Shown: piece after piece, positions 38,203 to 47,622 of the stretch
Numbering within the stretch: the first letter of the stretch is position 1
Layout of the letters: each line of letters opens with the position of its first letter
NCBI RefSeq assembly: GCF_963678635.1
Contig: NC_087069.1
Location: 31,410,776-31,474,775 of the forward strand
Direction: 5' to 3'
Length of the DNA stretch: 64,000 nt
Origin: Symsagittifera roscoffensis
Lineage: Eukaryota > Xenacoelomorpha > Acoela > Convolutidae
Position numbers and translations under genes: made by a program
Notes under the pieces: model-generated
Seen by the model: the letters and a program-made list of their open reading frames with translations, nothing else
The model's database searches: none
What the model was told of the DNA's origin: nothing

Positions 38203-39295
38203 ACCTCAAAACTCAAACGATGATACTGCCATCACAGAACAATCAGACTATGTTTGGGACCCCGAATGGTCTCATCCCGCATTCATAAACTTCCCACAAT
38301 CAATCTCGAGTCAAGCAATAAGTACGCTATCTTATGTAAGAGATTATGTAAGAGTAATACCATTAACCATTGATGCAACACCATTAAACTATAATACATT
38401 TTTACCTGATATGCAAAATAATAGTTTAAACTCCACAGTCATACACAATGAAAATCTCAATGGAACTAGAAATCTCACTCAACAAGATATCCAGACACCA
38501 TCACACTTCATAAATGAAGAAATCGTACACACAACAACTACACAACAAAGCATTTCACCGATACGTCCAATTTTAACAACACCAAGAAATACAAACCCTT
38601 CACAAACACAGGTAACCTTACAATCAACCGTTAAACCTTCGGTTGCCCCAAAATTTTCACACATGGATTATCAAACATACAGACCCATGACAATACCGTC
38701 AAAAACACGTAAAACGTTCACTAGAAACAATTTTGCAGAACATAATTATAATTACACACATCCATCAAAAACAAATTATCCCCCACGAAAAAATTTTAAT
38801 AATTATACAAGATCTCGAAACTGGGATAACCCAATGGCACAAACTAATTCAGTAAATTTTCAAACAAATTTACATCCTTCACAGGATCGTAGTGAAAACT
38901 ATCCATTTTTTCAACAAAATAAAAATAAAAAACAAACATCTTATCAAATGGATTACTTATCCTCAGATGATGATTTTTTACAACCAGATATATTTGCACC
39001 ATATAATCAAGAATATCGTGGACAAGGAGTACAGAAACCACATACAAATCATAGAATTTTTTCTCCACAACCGATAGATACACAAAATCAACAACCAATT
39101 CAGCAACAAAACCCAATTAATACACAATATTTTCAACCAATTCAGCAACAAAACCCAATGATCACACACTCGTATCAACCGACACAAATGCAAAATGAAA
39201 TACCACTCCCATATTATCTTCAACAACACGAAATAACAAGAAATCAACTCCAAATTTTTCTCAAATGCCAAATGCAGCAGAATCATTACAAATGA
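38186..39295 (+). CDS. N/Q-rich ORF upstream of gag (first ATG at 38411)
   Basis: The frame is open from 38186. The first ATG is at 38411, but the 75 codons before it look coding (for example 'DYVWDPEWSHPAFINFP' near 38245-38300), supporting continuation from ORF B. The product is rich in Asn, Gln, Thr and Pro, with repeats of the type QPIQQQNPI near 39095-39160, and looks largely disordered. It may be an N-terminal structural extension of Gag or a separate assembly protein. Its TGA (39293-39295) overlaps an in-frame Gag Met codon (39292-39294) as ATGA. Confidence 0.55.
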   Translation, partial: FRKNFRPQNSNDDTAITEQSDYVWDPEWSHPAFINFPQSISSQAISTLSYVRDYVRVIPLTIDATPLNYNTFLPDMQNNSLNSTVIHNENLNGTRNLTQQDIQTPSHFINEEIVHTTTTQQSISPIRPILTTPRNTNPSQTQVTLQSTVKPSVAPKFSHMDYQTYRPMTIPSKTRKTFTRNNFAEHNYNYTHPSKTNYPPRKNFNNYTRSRNWDNPMAQTNSVNFQTNLHPSQDRSENYPFFQQNKNKKQTSYQMDYLSSDDDFLQPDIFAPYNQEYRGQGVQKPHTNHRIFSPQPIDTQNQQPIQQQNPINTQYFQPIQQQNPMITHSYQPTQMQNEIPLPYYLQQHEITRNQLQIFLKCQMQQNHYK

Positions 39296-41043
39296 CAATG
39301 AATCCATACCTTATGGGTGGATCATCAATAACATCAAATAAACCTTTAATGGTATTCACAGGAACAGACCCTGAATATTCTGTAGAAGACTATTTAAATG
39401 CAGTAACAGCAAATTTGATTTTAAATATAGGACCTGAACCAATTAATACGCCACTACATCAAAACTGGATACATCGACGCACAGCGTTGATACAAACAAC
39501 TTTAGACGGCGCAGCCCAAAAATGGTTTTCAGTATTGCCTCTAGAAATAAAATCAAATTGGAAAATGTTTACACAAGAATTTTCAAAAATGTTTGACTCC
39601 GAAAGAAACAAACAACAACAAAGAGTTTTATGTAATGAAATTCGCAGATTACCAAATGAAACCATCAAGCAATTAGCAGTACGCATCGAAACACTAGTTC
39701 GGAAAGCATATTCATTAAATACACATGACTATAAAAACACAAAGATGACAGAAATCCTAATGATGACCTTAACACCGCAATTAAGGAAAATAGCAAAAAA
39801 AAAGAGAGCATCCCATCCTTCTTCAATTCGAGAACCCGATTTAGATTTTCGAAAACTAGTAGACAAACTAGAACAAGCAGAAATCACAATGAAACTCGAA
39901 GAAACAGAAAATCTGAAATTACAATATGTTAACCGAATCGAAACAAATACCACAAGTATCAACAATATACAGGAATCAGATACAGACCTCGTTGAAAAAA
40001 TCACTGAAATACTCAATATTTACGAAAAACACCCAAACTTTAAAGGCAAACCATCTTTCAAAAAATGGTGTAATTATTGCCGACGATACGGACATAGTAT
40101 TTCTGAATGTAGACAAAAACAGCAAGACAATCAAAATAAACCTCAAAAATATAAAGAACCAAATAAATCATTCTATCAATACATGAAAAAAGATCAAAAT
40201 CTACCGAACAAAACTGTGTACAGCAACAACAGTTCAGGAAAACCACTCCCGAACAATACAAATTATACAGGAAATCAATCACCACATAACTCAAGTTATA
40301 GAGGAAGATCGCCAGAACGAAGAAATACACAAAATTCGTCACAAAATCATTACAATAGACCAAATAGTCGAAATAACTACTCCAGATCAAATTCGAACAC
40401 AACACAATTTGTTTCTAGATCTAATTCCCAATCAAGAAATAATTACTATCCAAACAATCAATCACGAAACTCATCATACAATAGAAATAGAAACTACTCC
40501 AATAATCGAAATAGAAGTTATTCAAACAATCGAAACCAGAATTACCCGAACAATCGATCAAGGAATAACTCATATAATAGATCAAACTATAACAGACCAA
40601 ACAATAATTATCAAAACAGATCACGAAATAATTCACAAAATCGACATTCAAGCTATAATAATCGTTATAGAAATTATTCCCAATCACCACACAGGAATAA
40701 TAACCATTATAATAATTCTAACAATCGCCACAGAAGTAGTACACCTAAACATCAAAGAAATATTAATCAAGTACAATCAAACCCAGAAACGACATCAGAC
40801 CCCCCAGGTATTGATGACACAGGAAAGAATGAACTACAACTGAATCAAATAAACTGTGAATCATCAGATTCAGAAAGTGATACAGAAAACGCTATCTCCA
40901 TCAATATGATAGCAGTCGAAAACGACTATGAACCTATCATATATGAACAACCATTTTCATCACATATATACGAAAATCAATTAGAACTCCTTCACAATTA
41001 TTATATTGATTCCATCCATTCTACACAAACGGATCAACATTGA
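39265..41043 (+). CDS. gag: Gag: capsid-like domain plus CCHC nucleocapsid
   Basis: The 592-residue frame forms the structural core that packages element RNA in the cytoplasm. Residues about 28-215 match the retrotransposon Gag/capsid pattern: 'FTGTDPEYSVEDYLNAV', then 'DGAAQKWFSVLP', then '...FDSERNKQQQRV...'. Residues 269-282 (nt 40069-40110) are a CX2CX4HX4C zinc knuckle. Residues about 300-490 are an extreme Asn/Ser/Arg/Tyr-rich low-complexity tail, probably RNA-binding. The first ATG is 39265, but the Met at 39292 overlaps the upstream stop (ATGA), so termination-reinitiation could set the start. The C-terminus runs into the protease region, where the -1 frame takes over before TGA 41041-41043. 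Confidence 0.9.
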   Translation: MPNAAESLQMTMNPYLMGGSSITSNKPLMVFTGTDPEYSVEDYLNAVTANLILNIGPEPINTPLHQNWIHRRTALIQTTLDGAAQKWFSVLPLEIKSNWKMFTQEFSKMFDSERNKQQQRVLCNEIRRLPNETIKQLAVRIETLVRKAYSLNTHDYKNTKMTEILMMTLTPQLRKIAKKKRASHPSSIREPDLDFRKLVDKLEQAEITMKLEETENLKLQYVNRIETNTTSINNIQESDTDLVEKITEILNIYEKHPNFKGKPSFKKWCNYCRRYGHSISECRQKQQDNQNKPQKYKEPNKSFYQYMKKDQNLPNKTVYSNNSSGKPLPNNTNYTGNQSPHNSSYRGRSPERRNTQNSSQNHYNRPNSRNNYSRSNSNTTQFVSRSNSQSRNNYYPNNQSRNSSYNRNRNYSNNRNRSYSNNRNQNYPNNRSRNNSYNRSNYNRPNNNYQNRSRNNSQNRHSSYNNRYRNYSQSPHRNNNHYNNSNNRHRSSTPKHQRNINQVQSNPETTSDPPGIDDTGKNELQLNQINCESSDSESDTENAISINMIAVENDYEPIIYEQPFSSHIYENQLELLHNYYIDSIHSTQTDQH

Positions 41044-41498
41044 TAAACTATGGAAAAATTCAATTATTTCTTCTGCCCACAAGAACAATGGAGCAAAATA
41101 AAATTTTAACTAAACCGTTTAAACAAATATTCCATATCACTGATATTAAACACAATATCATTGGAATACCATTTATCTCTAAATATATACCAACAATCAA
41201 CAAATTAAACAGTAAAATACTAATCAAAGATAAATACACAAAAACAAAAGACACATCCCTAACATTTTTTCAAAGATTAAACAAACAACCACCATTCTTT
41301 TCAAAATTTTATCCAATATATAACCAACAAAGAAAACACCTGAAACCACTATCAGGAAACATATATAATTTTTCAATAAAACAAGTTCACCAATATGATA
41401 AAAAACAAAATAAACAACAACTCTATATGTCAGACTTTGAATTCAAACCTATCTATAAGTTTTTCAAAATCACAATCTCATCCGTAAAAAATATTTGA
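41010..41498 (+). CDS. pro: Protease-region ORF (frame -1 to gag), active site split
   Basis: This frame opens after a TGA at 41007-41009 and has no ATG near its start, so expression by -1 frameshifting from gag is expected. The overlap with gag is 34 bases and has no classic slippery heptamer. The C-terminal half of a retroviral aspartic protease is visible: 'FHITDIKHNIIGIPFISKY' fits the hydrophobic-hydrophobic-Gly strand of the family. The catalytic motif is not intact in one frame. An Asp-Ser pair lies in the gag frame at 41008-41013, and the Gly-Ser-Thr part in this frame at 41031-41039, with 17 bases between. After the fold, about 90 Lys/Gln-rich residues lead to the pol junction. This copy is probably inactive. 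Confidence 0.65.
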   Translation, partial: FHPFYTNGSTLINYGKIQLFLLPTRTMEQNKILTKPFKQIFHITDIKHNIIGIPFISKYIPTINKLNSKILIKDKYTKTKDTSLTFFQRLNKQPPFFSKFYPIYNQQRKHLKPLSGNIYNFSIKQVHQYDKKQNKQQLYMSDFEFKPIYKFFKITISSVKNI

Positions 41499-42478
41499 AA
41501 AACTCGAATTCAGATATTATATCTCTACATGTATACAACAATACACCCTATCAAGTAACATTACCTTTAGGACTTTTAGCCTATTGCGAAACCAACGCTA
41601 CAATATCACCAATACACGAAAAAGCATATCGCGTAAATACTATACTCCAATTATTAGATATTTGTCAATCCACAATACTTAATGAAGAATTATTCATAAA
41701 TAATATAATAAGTAACGAAAAAAGAAATACGGATTATTTCACAAAATACCCATATTTCAAACCGACATTCAACATAAATAACTACACAGAGAATCAACAG
41801 AAATTTTTAACAATGTTTAATTTCCAACATTCACAAATAACACAAGACGAATTTGAAAAATTAGCCAAACAGCTAATTAAATATTCATCAGTCTATGCAA
41901 CATCCAAATTTGATGTTGGCAAAATCAGCTCATCACTACATCTCCCATTAAAACCAGACGCAGTTTTCAAAAAACAAAGAGCAAGTAAAGTACCAATTCA
42001 CTTACACGATAAAGTGAACAGATTACTCGACATTTTAGAACAATACAACATTATATCACCAGTAAATAAAGAAGAACAACCAAAAGGTAACACATTTATC
42101 AACCCCGTTATCATTCTAGCCAAAGGAGAATCATTAAAAATCGTTCTCGACGCTAGATACCTCAACTCACTCATAGATGAATCAAAGTGTAATTGGCCTA
42201 TTGAACCAATACAAGTTATTTTAACAAAAATAAACGGAAAATACTTTACAACCGCAGACATGAATAGTGCATATAATCAAATGCCACTAGATGAACAATC
42301 GCAACGCTTAACACAATTTGTTATTGGAAATCAGCAATATGAATTCAACCGCCTATTCTATGGAATATCCATAGGACCAGCAGCATTTTCAGCTTTTATG
42401 AGCAAAATTTTTAGACCACTAATACTCAAGAAAAACGCAATCACCTATTTAGGATGTTTTTATGCAATCACAGACTAA
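41459..42478 (+). CDS. pol: Pol part 1: reverse transcriptase fingers and palm (truncated by frameshift)
   Basis: This frame is reached by -1 shifting at 41486-41492. About 110 N-terminal residues of linker precede the reverse transcriptase, which copies element RNA into DNA. Recognised motifs are 'NPVIILAKGESLKIVLDARYLN' split across motif 1/2, 'FTTADMNSAYNQMPLDEQ' with the first catalytic Asp (motif A), and 'NRLFYGISIGPAAFSAFM' (motif B). The frame is lost at the next motif. Where the family has YxDD, the codons at 42446-42457 read Tyr-Leu-Gly-Cys, and the open frame then ends at TAA 42476-42478. The +1 frame carries the continuation. The break lies on the catalytic residues, so this copy cannot encode active enzyme in one piece. 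Confidence 0.9.
   Translation, partial: VFQNHNLIRKKYLKNSNSDIISLHVYNNTPYQVTLPLGLLAYCETNATISPIHEKAYRVNTILQLLDICQSTILNEELFINNIISNEKRNTDYFTKYPYFKPTFNINNYTENQQKFLTMFNFQHSQITQDEFEKLAKQLIKYSSVYATSKFDVGKISSSLHLPLKPDAVFKKQRASKVPIHLHDKVNRLLDILEQYNIISPVNKEEQPKGNTFINPVIILAKGESLKIVLDARYLNSLIDESKCNWPIEPIQVILTKINGKYFTTADMNSAYNQMPLDEQSQRLTQFVIGNQQYEFNRLFYGISIGPAAFSAFMSKIFRPLILKKNAITYLGCFYAITD
41486..41492 (+). promoter_or_regulatory. -1 ribosomal frameshift site, pro to pol (A AAA AAT)
   Basis: In the protease frame the codons read gta aaa aat att tga, so the heptamer A AAA AAT sits two codons before the stop and in the correct register for simultaneous slippage. The -1 frame is open here (from 41459) and leads directly into reverse transcriptase. 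Its position within a 40-base overlap makes a functional site likely. No downstream pseudoknot was modelled. Confidence 0.75.
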
Positions 42479-45473
42479 AGAAGAAATGTTCAATGTTTTA
42501 GAACAATATCACCAAATACTTCAGAACGAAAATCTGAAGGCCGCCCCTGATAAATCACACTTCTTTTTGACAAGAGTTAAATTCTTAGGACATAACATAG
42601 AAAGAAAAACAATCACTCCATTAAAATCACGCATTGACGCTATTCAGAAACTCCAACCACCGACAAATAAAAAGAAAATCCAAGAATTCCTTGGAATGTT
42701 AAACTTTTTAAGCAAATATGTTTATAAAATGCAATTATATCTAAGACCATTCTATAATATACTTAGACAACAAAATAATTTTGAATGGAATACAGAACAT
42801 CAAGCACGATTTGAAGAAATAAAGAAACTCTTAACTGAACAAATTTCAAACACAATTCCAGATTCAAATCAACCATTTTATGCAATGTGCGATGCTTCGA
42901 AATTTGGCATCGGCGCAGCGTTATTACAATGACATAATGGTACAAACAAAATGAACCTTATATCAGCAAATTCTCGATTATTCACTCAAGCAGAGCTAAG
43001 ACTCTCAACCCTAATGAGAGAATGTACAGCCATAATCTATACACTTACAGAATATGAATTTCTGATACTTGGATCAAAACATCCAACAGTTCTATTCACA
43101 GATCACAAACCAATCATTTTTCTCTTTACACAAAAATCCAACCCAAATCACCGAGTTTACAGATTTCAATTAATTCTAATGAAATTTCCAAACTTACATA
43201 TAGTTTGGACAGCAGGAAAGAATCTTGCATTACCAGACACATTAAGTCGAAATACGCCACCTGAATTACTTACACGTAAAACTACAGTAGAAATACCCAA
43301 AAATATAAAATTCTACCTTGCAAAAAACGAAACATCACCCCGACTAGAATGCAAATATGCAGTAAAAACTGACGTTGAACAATCACAGATAAATAATCTA
43401 CAACACTTTCCACTTTATTTAGATTGTCAAAATAACCACTACGAAGTTGATCTACTTGGAACATCAACTTTTAAACCAATTCCATACTCACAATGGATAA
43501 AAAATAACACCCAACAAAAAAAAGTAAAACAACACTCGCATAAAAAAGACCTTTTTCCACTAATTGAAAAAGAAAACCTATCTGATAAAATAAATTTATC
43601 AGGACCACAAACAAACGATTCAAAATACACAATAAATCAAGTTTTTGACCTCCATGACCCACTTGATACAATACCCTTATCTAAATTAGAAATAGAAAAC
43701 ATTTTTCTCCCCCCAACAGAAACAATTACAATTTCAACATTGAAACAATACCAAAATCTTGACCCAGTAATTAGACAACTAAAATCATGGCACAAATATA
43801 AAACTAAACCCGTCAAGGCAGATACAACTATTTTAGGAAATAAAACACTCCTCCGATATTTTCGAAAATTCAATAATACAACAATTAACGAAAACACAGA
43901 CCTTCTAGAATACAAATTAAATGAATCTACAGTTCCCTGTCTCCCTCTAAGTATGATTCTCATAGCTTTTAATATTTCACATACACAAAATATTAAAGGA
44001 CACTCTGGATCAGAGAAAACATATTCAAATTTTATACAAAACTTTTATTTCCCAAATGCACCAACTTGGATAAAAGTACTATGCAATGACTGTATAGTAT
44101 GCCAACTAAATAAACCTTACCCAAATCAAAAACAAATAGCACAAAAACAAGATTTTAAAGGACAAAGTTTATACTTTAACCACCGTATCTCATTTGATAC
44201 TAAAGGACCAATTTCACCCTCATCCGAAGGAAACTCCTACATTATGGTAATTGTTGACGCATTTACACATTATGTAGCACTTAACCCAGTACCACATTGT
44301 AACGCTTATTACGCTTACACAACGCTTTATGAACACTGGATAGCCAAATTTGGACTACCAGAAATTTTAGTTACAGACAACGGTACAGAATTCATAAATA
44401 ATGAAATCATCACACTATGTCATTTATATAACATCAAACACAAACCACGTACATCTCATGCACCTTGGACAAACGGCTTAGTCGAAGGTATGAACCGTTC
44501 ACTACAAGAATATCTTAGATGTATCATCAATGGAAATGATACAAGATATACTGAATGGTCAGCAGATGTAAAACTATTTCCCTTAGCATATTATTCACAA
44601 ATCACGACAACTCTAGGAATGTCACTATATGAAATGGTTTTTAACCAAAAGCCACGCAAACCAATAATGTTTACAGCAAATTCTCATAAAAACGCACAAG
44701 GTTATTGTCAACCAAATAAAGACTCAATTTGTTATAACCTACCTTTACATACACACGATGAAGATCATTTTCATCACCCACAAATTCTTAAATTAGCCTC
44801 CGGTACACACACCGAATGGATTTTAAACAGAGATAAAAAACACAATGAAATTTACCAAAAATTAACAAAAAAGTTGTTACAAAGGCAAAACATAAATGAA
44901 CAAATAAATTCACGCTTTACACCAGCCTCCGATTTAAAAATTGGAACATTTGTTTTAATACCCAATTTTAATACTCAAAAAGGAATTTCTAAAAAATTAC
45001 AACCCCTTCGTAAAGGACCATACCAAATAATTGCAAAACCTACTGATGTCACATATAAAATCACCGACTCAGACAAAAAAGAAATCGTTCAACACCGAAA
45101 TAACCTATTACCTTATTATCCAAAAGAATACGCACTCCGCGAACTAACTCAATTATATTCCTTTACAGGTTTAAAAGTTATTCAAAATGACCCACATACA
45201 GAAAATACAAAGGAACAAAAAGATTTTCACCTCAAAAACCAAAATACAAAATCAACCACCACAAAAAACAATACAAAAAATGTAGATCAAAATACATCTC
45301 AAAAAGAAAGAAAAAATAGAAAAATGACAGAACAAATAATACCCCAAGAACAAATCGACAAATCAGAACATAGAGAGTCTTCACGACTTAGAAATCAACT
45401 ACGTAAAAATTATAAAATATTCATCCCACAATCTAAAATATTAAAGAAAGTCGAATTTCAAAAACAACTTTAA
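42453..45473 (+). CDS. pol: Pol part 2: RT thumb, RNase H and integrase (with in-frame TGA at 42930)
   Basis: This is the continuation of Pol in the +1 frame relative to part 1. It opens with the RT thumb ('FLTRVKFLGHNIERK', 'QEFLGMLNFLSKYV'). RNase H follows, with 'MCDASKFGIGAALLQ', a Glu in 'LMRECTAI' and Asp in 'FTDHKPI'. The RNase H is cut by TGA at 42930-42932 in the same frame. Integrase has an HHCC zinc module (His pair near 43978-44000, CNDCIVC near 44086), then a DDE core with Asp in 'ISFDTKGP', Asp in 'VTDNGTEF' and Glu in 'GLVEGMNRSL'. A C-terminal GPY-type module ('LRKGPYQIIAKP') is followed by a long Lys/Gln-rich tail. Integrase itself looks intact. It inserts the DNA copy into the host chromosome. 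Confidence 0.92.
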
Positions 45474-46297
45474 TTTTGTATTTCACAGTCTTAGACCTTT
45501 GAAACATTTTGAATTTTCATTTTTCAAAATAACATGCTGACAAACACGCAATGAATCTAGTTCAAATTTAAACCAATAGGATTCATCCAATCCGTCACCT
45601 TCTCTAACTTAAACTCAGATCAATTAGACGAACCATATAAAACTCCAGGCATATCTATAACTATAACTTTACGACCTCCAGGTCAAAAATAAGCAAACCA
45701 CTCCAACTTGACAACTAAAATAAATATCACCATAATATCATAACCCTCCCTTATCTAATAAACCAAAGATCAACAATATTTCCCCAACTCAGACCTCAAA
45801 TACCCCCCAAACAAATATGTTAAATTAGCCTAAAGTAAAAGAACGACCATTTTAATTAGCCTAAAGAATAAAAATCTCAAAAATACCCCAGATCATTTGA
45901 CAAATGAAAATAAAGACAAAGAAGACCTCCCGATCACCATAAAAATTGCCCCCAACAATTTTTCACAAAACTCAACCCACTTGTCAAAAAACCAATAAAT
46001 AATCCGACCACACTTGAAAATTGCCCCAAACAACCAAAAATATTCGATCAAGAAGTCATTTCGTAAATGCTCTTCTCTCAATCAGTCACTATAATCATCA
46101 CAAACCTCAAACAATTTTTTACGATACTTAAAACTTTTATAATATTTCTTTTTGATATCTTTGAATCTTTTGTAATAATCTTAATCATTTTTTGCAATAT
46201 TTTTTAAATTTTCTATTCCCTATTTGAACTATACCTCCAACTTTCAAAAGCTATTGACTATATCCTCAGGTACGATTCACAAAACTTATCTAAATGA
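45474..46297 (+). other. Non-coding interval between pol and the membrane ORF
   Basis: About 0.8 kb with no convincing ORF on the sense strand. It contains two short direct repeats: 'attagcctaaag' at about 45824 and 45855, and 'aattgccccaaac'-type units near 45944 and 46019. The minus-strand ORF across these repeats is a by-product. It may hold splice acceptors for the downstream genes. 'ctatatcctcag' at about 46257-46268 is a reasonable 3' splice-site candidate. Confidence 0.5.
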
Positions 46298-46483
46298 TAC
46301 GAACCATTTTTAGTAGAACCGATATTTTTTTTACTATTTGTAATTTTTATAACATTTCTATCATCCCTCATCTTGACAATATGCAAATGTATAAAAAAAG
46401 CAACCATCACATTCGCCCTAGCAACAATTCTCCTAATTCTTTTTTTGCAAGAATACTATAATAAACATAAACTTTTTCACTAA
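46298..46483 (+). CDS. Small membrane-type ORF with two hydrophobic segments (no ATG)
   Basis: This frame of 61 sense codons is open from the TGA at 46295-46297 to TAA 46481-46483 and has no ATG in its early part. It encodes two strongly hydrophobic stretches ('FFLLFVIFITFLSSLILTI' and 'ITFALATILLILFL') separated by a short Cys/Lys loop 'CKCIKK'. This looks like a two-helix membrane hairpin with a Lys/His tail. With no ATG it may be an exon joined by splicing. It could also be chance in T-rich sequence. It is not a recognised family. Confidence 0.35.
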   Translation, partial: YEPFLVEPIFFLLFVIFITFLSSLILTICKCIKKATITFALATILLILFLQEYYNKHKLFH

Positions 46484-46491
46484 AAGAATAG

Positions 46492-47622
46492 ACCAAAAAG
46501 CTATCAAAAATTGCTACCCAACAGTCACAAAGTCAGTCTTCACCGACATCATCCCAAGATAACCCAACAACACCTTCAACTACCCAAAATCCTCAAACAT
46601 CTACACGAAGTTCCTTTCAAGATAACCCATATACTTTTGAAGAACGACACGCACGCTTATCTGAACCACTAGAACCCGTTCAACGGCAAGCACCTTTAAG
46701 TGAACCAACATACAATCTATACCCAACACTACCACCAGAACTAAGTAGAATACGACATCCTAGTCAAAACCAAAACACAATCGAAATAAATAGACAAATT
46801 ATACATCCTCGAAGAAATAGAAATTTTCAAACTCCCCGAGTTCATTTTGAAATACCTCAATCCCCATCACAAAACACTCCATAAAACCCTACTGGTATCT
46901 TACCAGAAACCCCTTCACTTCTTTTACAACGTAGCACCTCAAGCCTACTTTCAGATTACTTAGGTTCAACACCAACATCTGAACAAATACGTGAAAATCC
47001 CTTCAATCCCCCAAACCAAACATCACAACTACCATATTGGACAACACATTCATTCACACAAGGTGAACCAAATTTAACCAATGACCCAATAGATATTTCT
47101 TCAGATACAACATCCTCATCACTACCGGAAACATTATCACTACCATCAACACCATCAATTAGCCAAATTTCACCGACACCTTTTAACTTAAATTTTCCAA
47201 ATAATCTCGACGCAAGATATCGAGAACAATCATCAACAACTATTCCTTTAAGACTAGATTGGAATACATTCACAGCACCTCCACCATTATTTGGACAACA
47301 ACCAGAAAGTAACCGACTCCACAACTGGGCACTCAATAGACTACAATATCGACAAGACATCCACGACGACATTCGTGAACACAATATACAAATACTCCAA
47401 CAAAATAGTTTACAATTAAAGTTTGAAATCACAGTTAAATTAAACAATATTACTCAACATCCCTATCCATTAAACCCACCAAATATAACAGCTCAATCAC
47501 TACCGTCCCCATTTATAACAACTGAAGTAATATATAAATACGACAGATACACCAAAAAGACAATTGGTTACATCACATTTTATAACCCATATTCAGGATT
47601 ATCATACACATGTATATTCTAA
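46492..47622 (+). CDS. S/T/P-rich ORF without ATG, interrupted by TAA at 46882
   Basis: A single frame is open from the TAG at 46489-46491 to TAA 47620-47622, except for one in-frame TAA at 46882-46884. It contains no ATG near its start, so it needs a splice or readthrough to be expressed. The first about 230 residues are rich in Ser, Thr, Pro and Gln ('TQQSQSQSSPTSSQDNP' near 46525). The C-terminal about 110 residues look folded: 'LRLDWNTFTAPPPLFGQ', then an amphipathic '...RLQYRQDIHDDIREHNIQIL', then a beta-like end near 47410-47610. The last codons overlap the start of the envelope ORF (47610). Codon and base use match gag and pol. The function is unknown. Confidence 0.55.

Noticed and set aside
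42930-42950. Separate gene starting at the ATG at 42951
   Set aside because: The frame is identical to the upstream one and RNase H runs through the TGA at 42930-42932, so this is one coding region with an in-frame stop.
39459-44000. Several minus-strand ORFs of 60-115 codons across gag and pol
   Set aside because: They lie opposite clearly coding frames and have shadow composition (Cys/Tyr/Val/Leu-rich), with no domains of their own.
45893-46081. Minus-strand ORF with repeated LLGAIF-like segments
   Set aside because: It is produced by short direct repeats in the non-coding interval of the element and lies antisense to it.
42930-46884. Alternative genetic code (TGA or TAA as sense)
   Set aside because: Other long frames end normally at TAA, TAG and TGA, and the RAD23 gene ends at TAA. 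Two isolated stops are better explained by mutation or readthrough.
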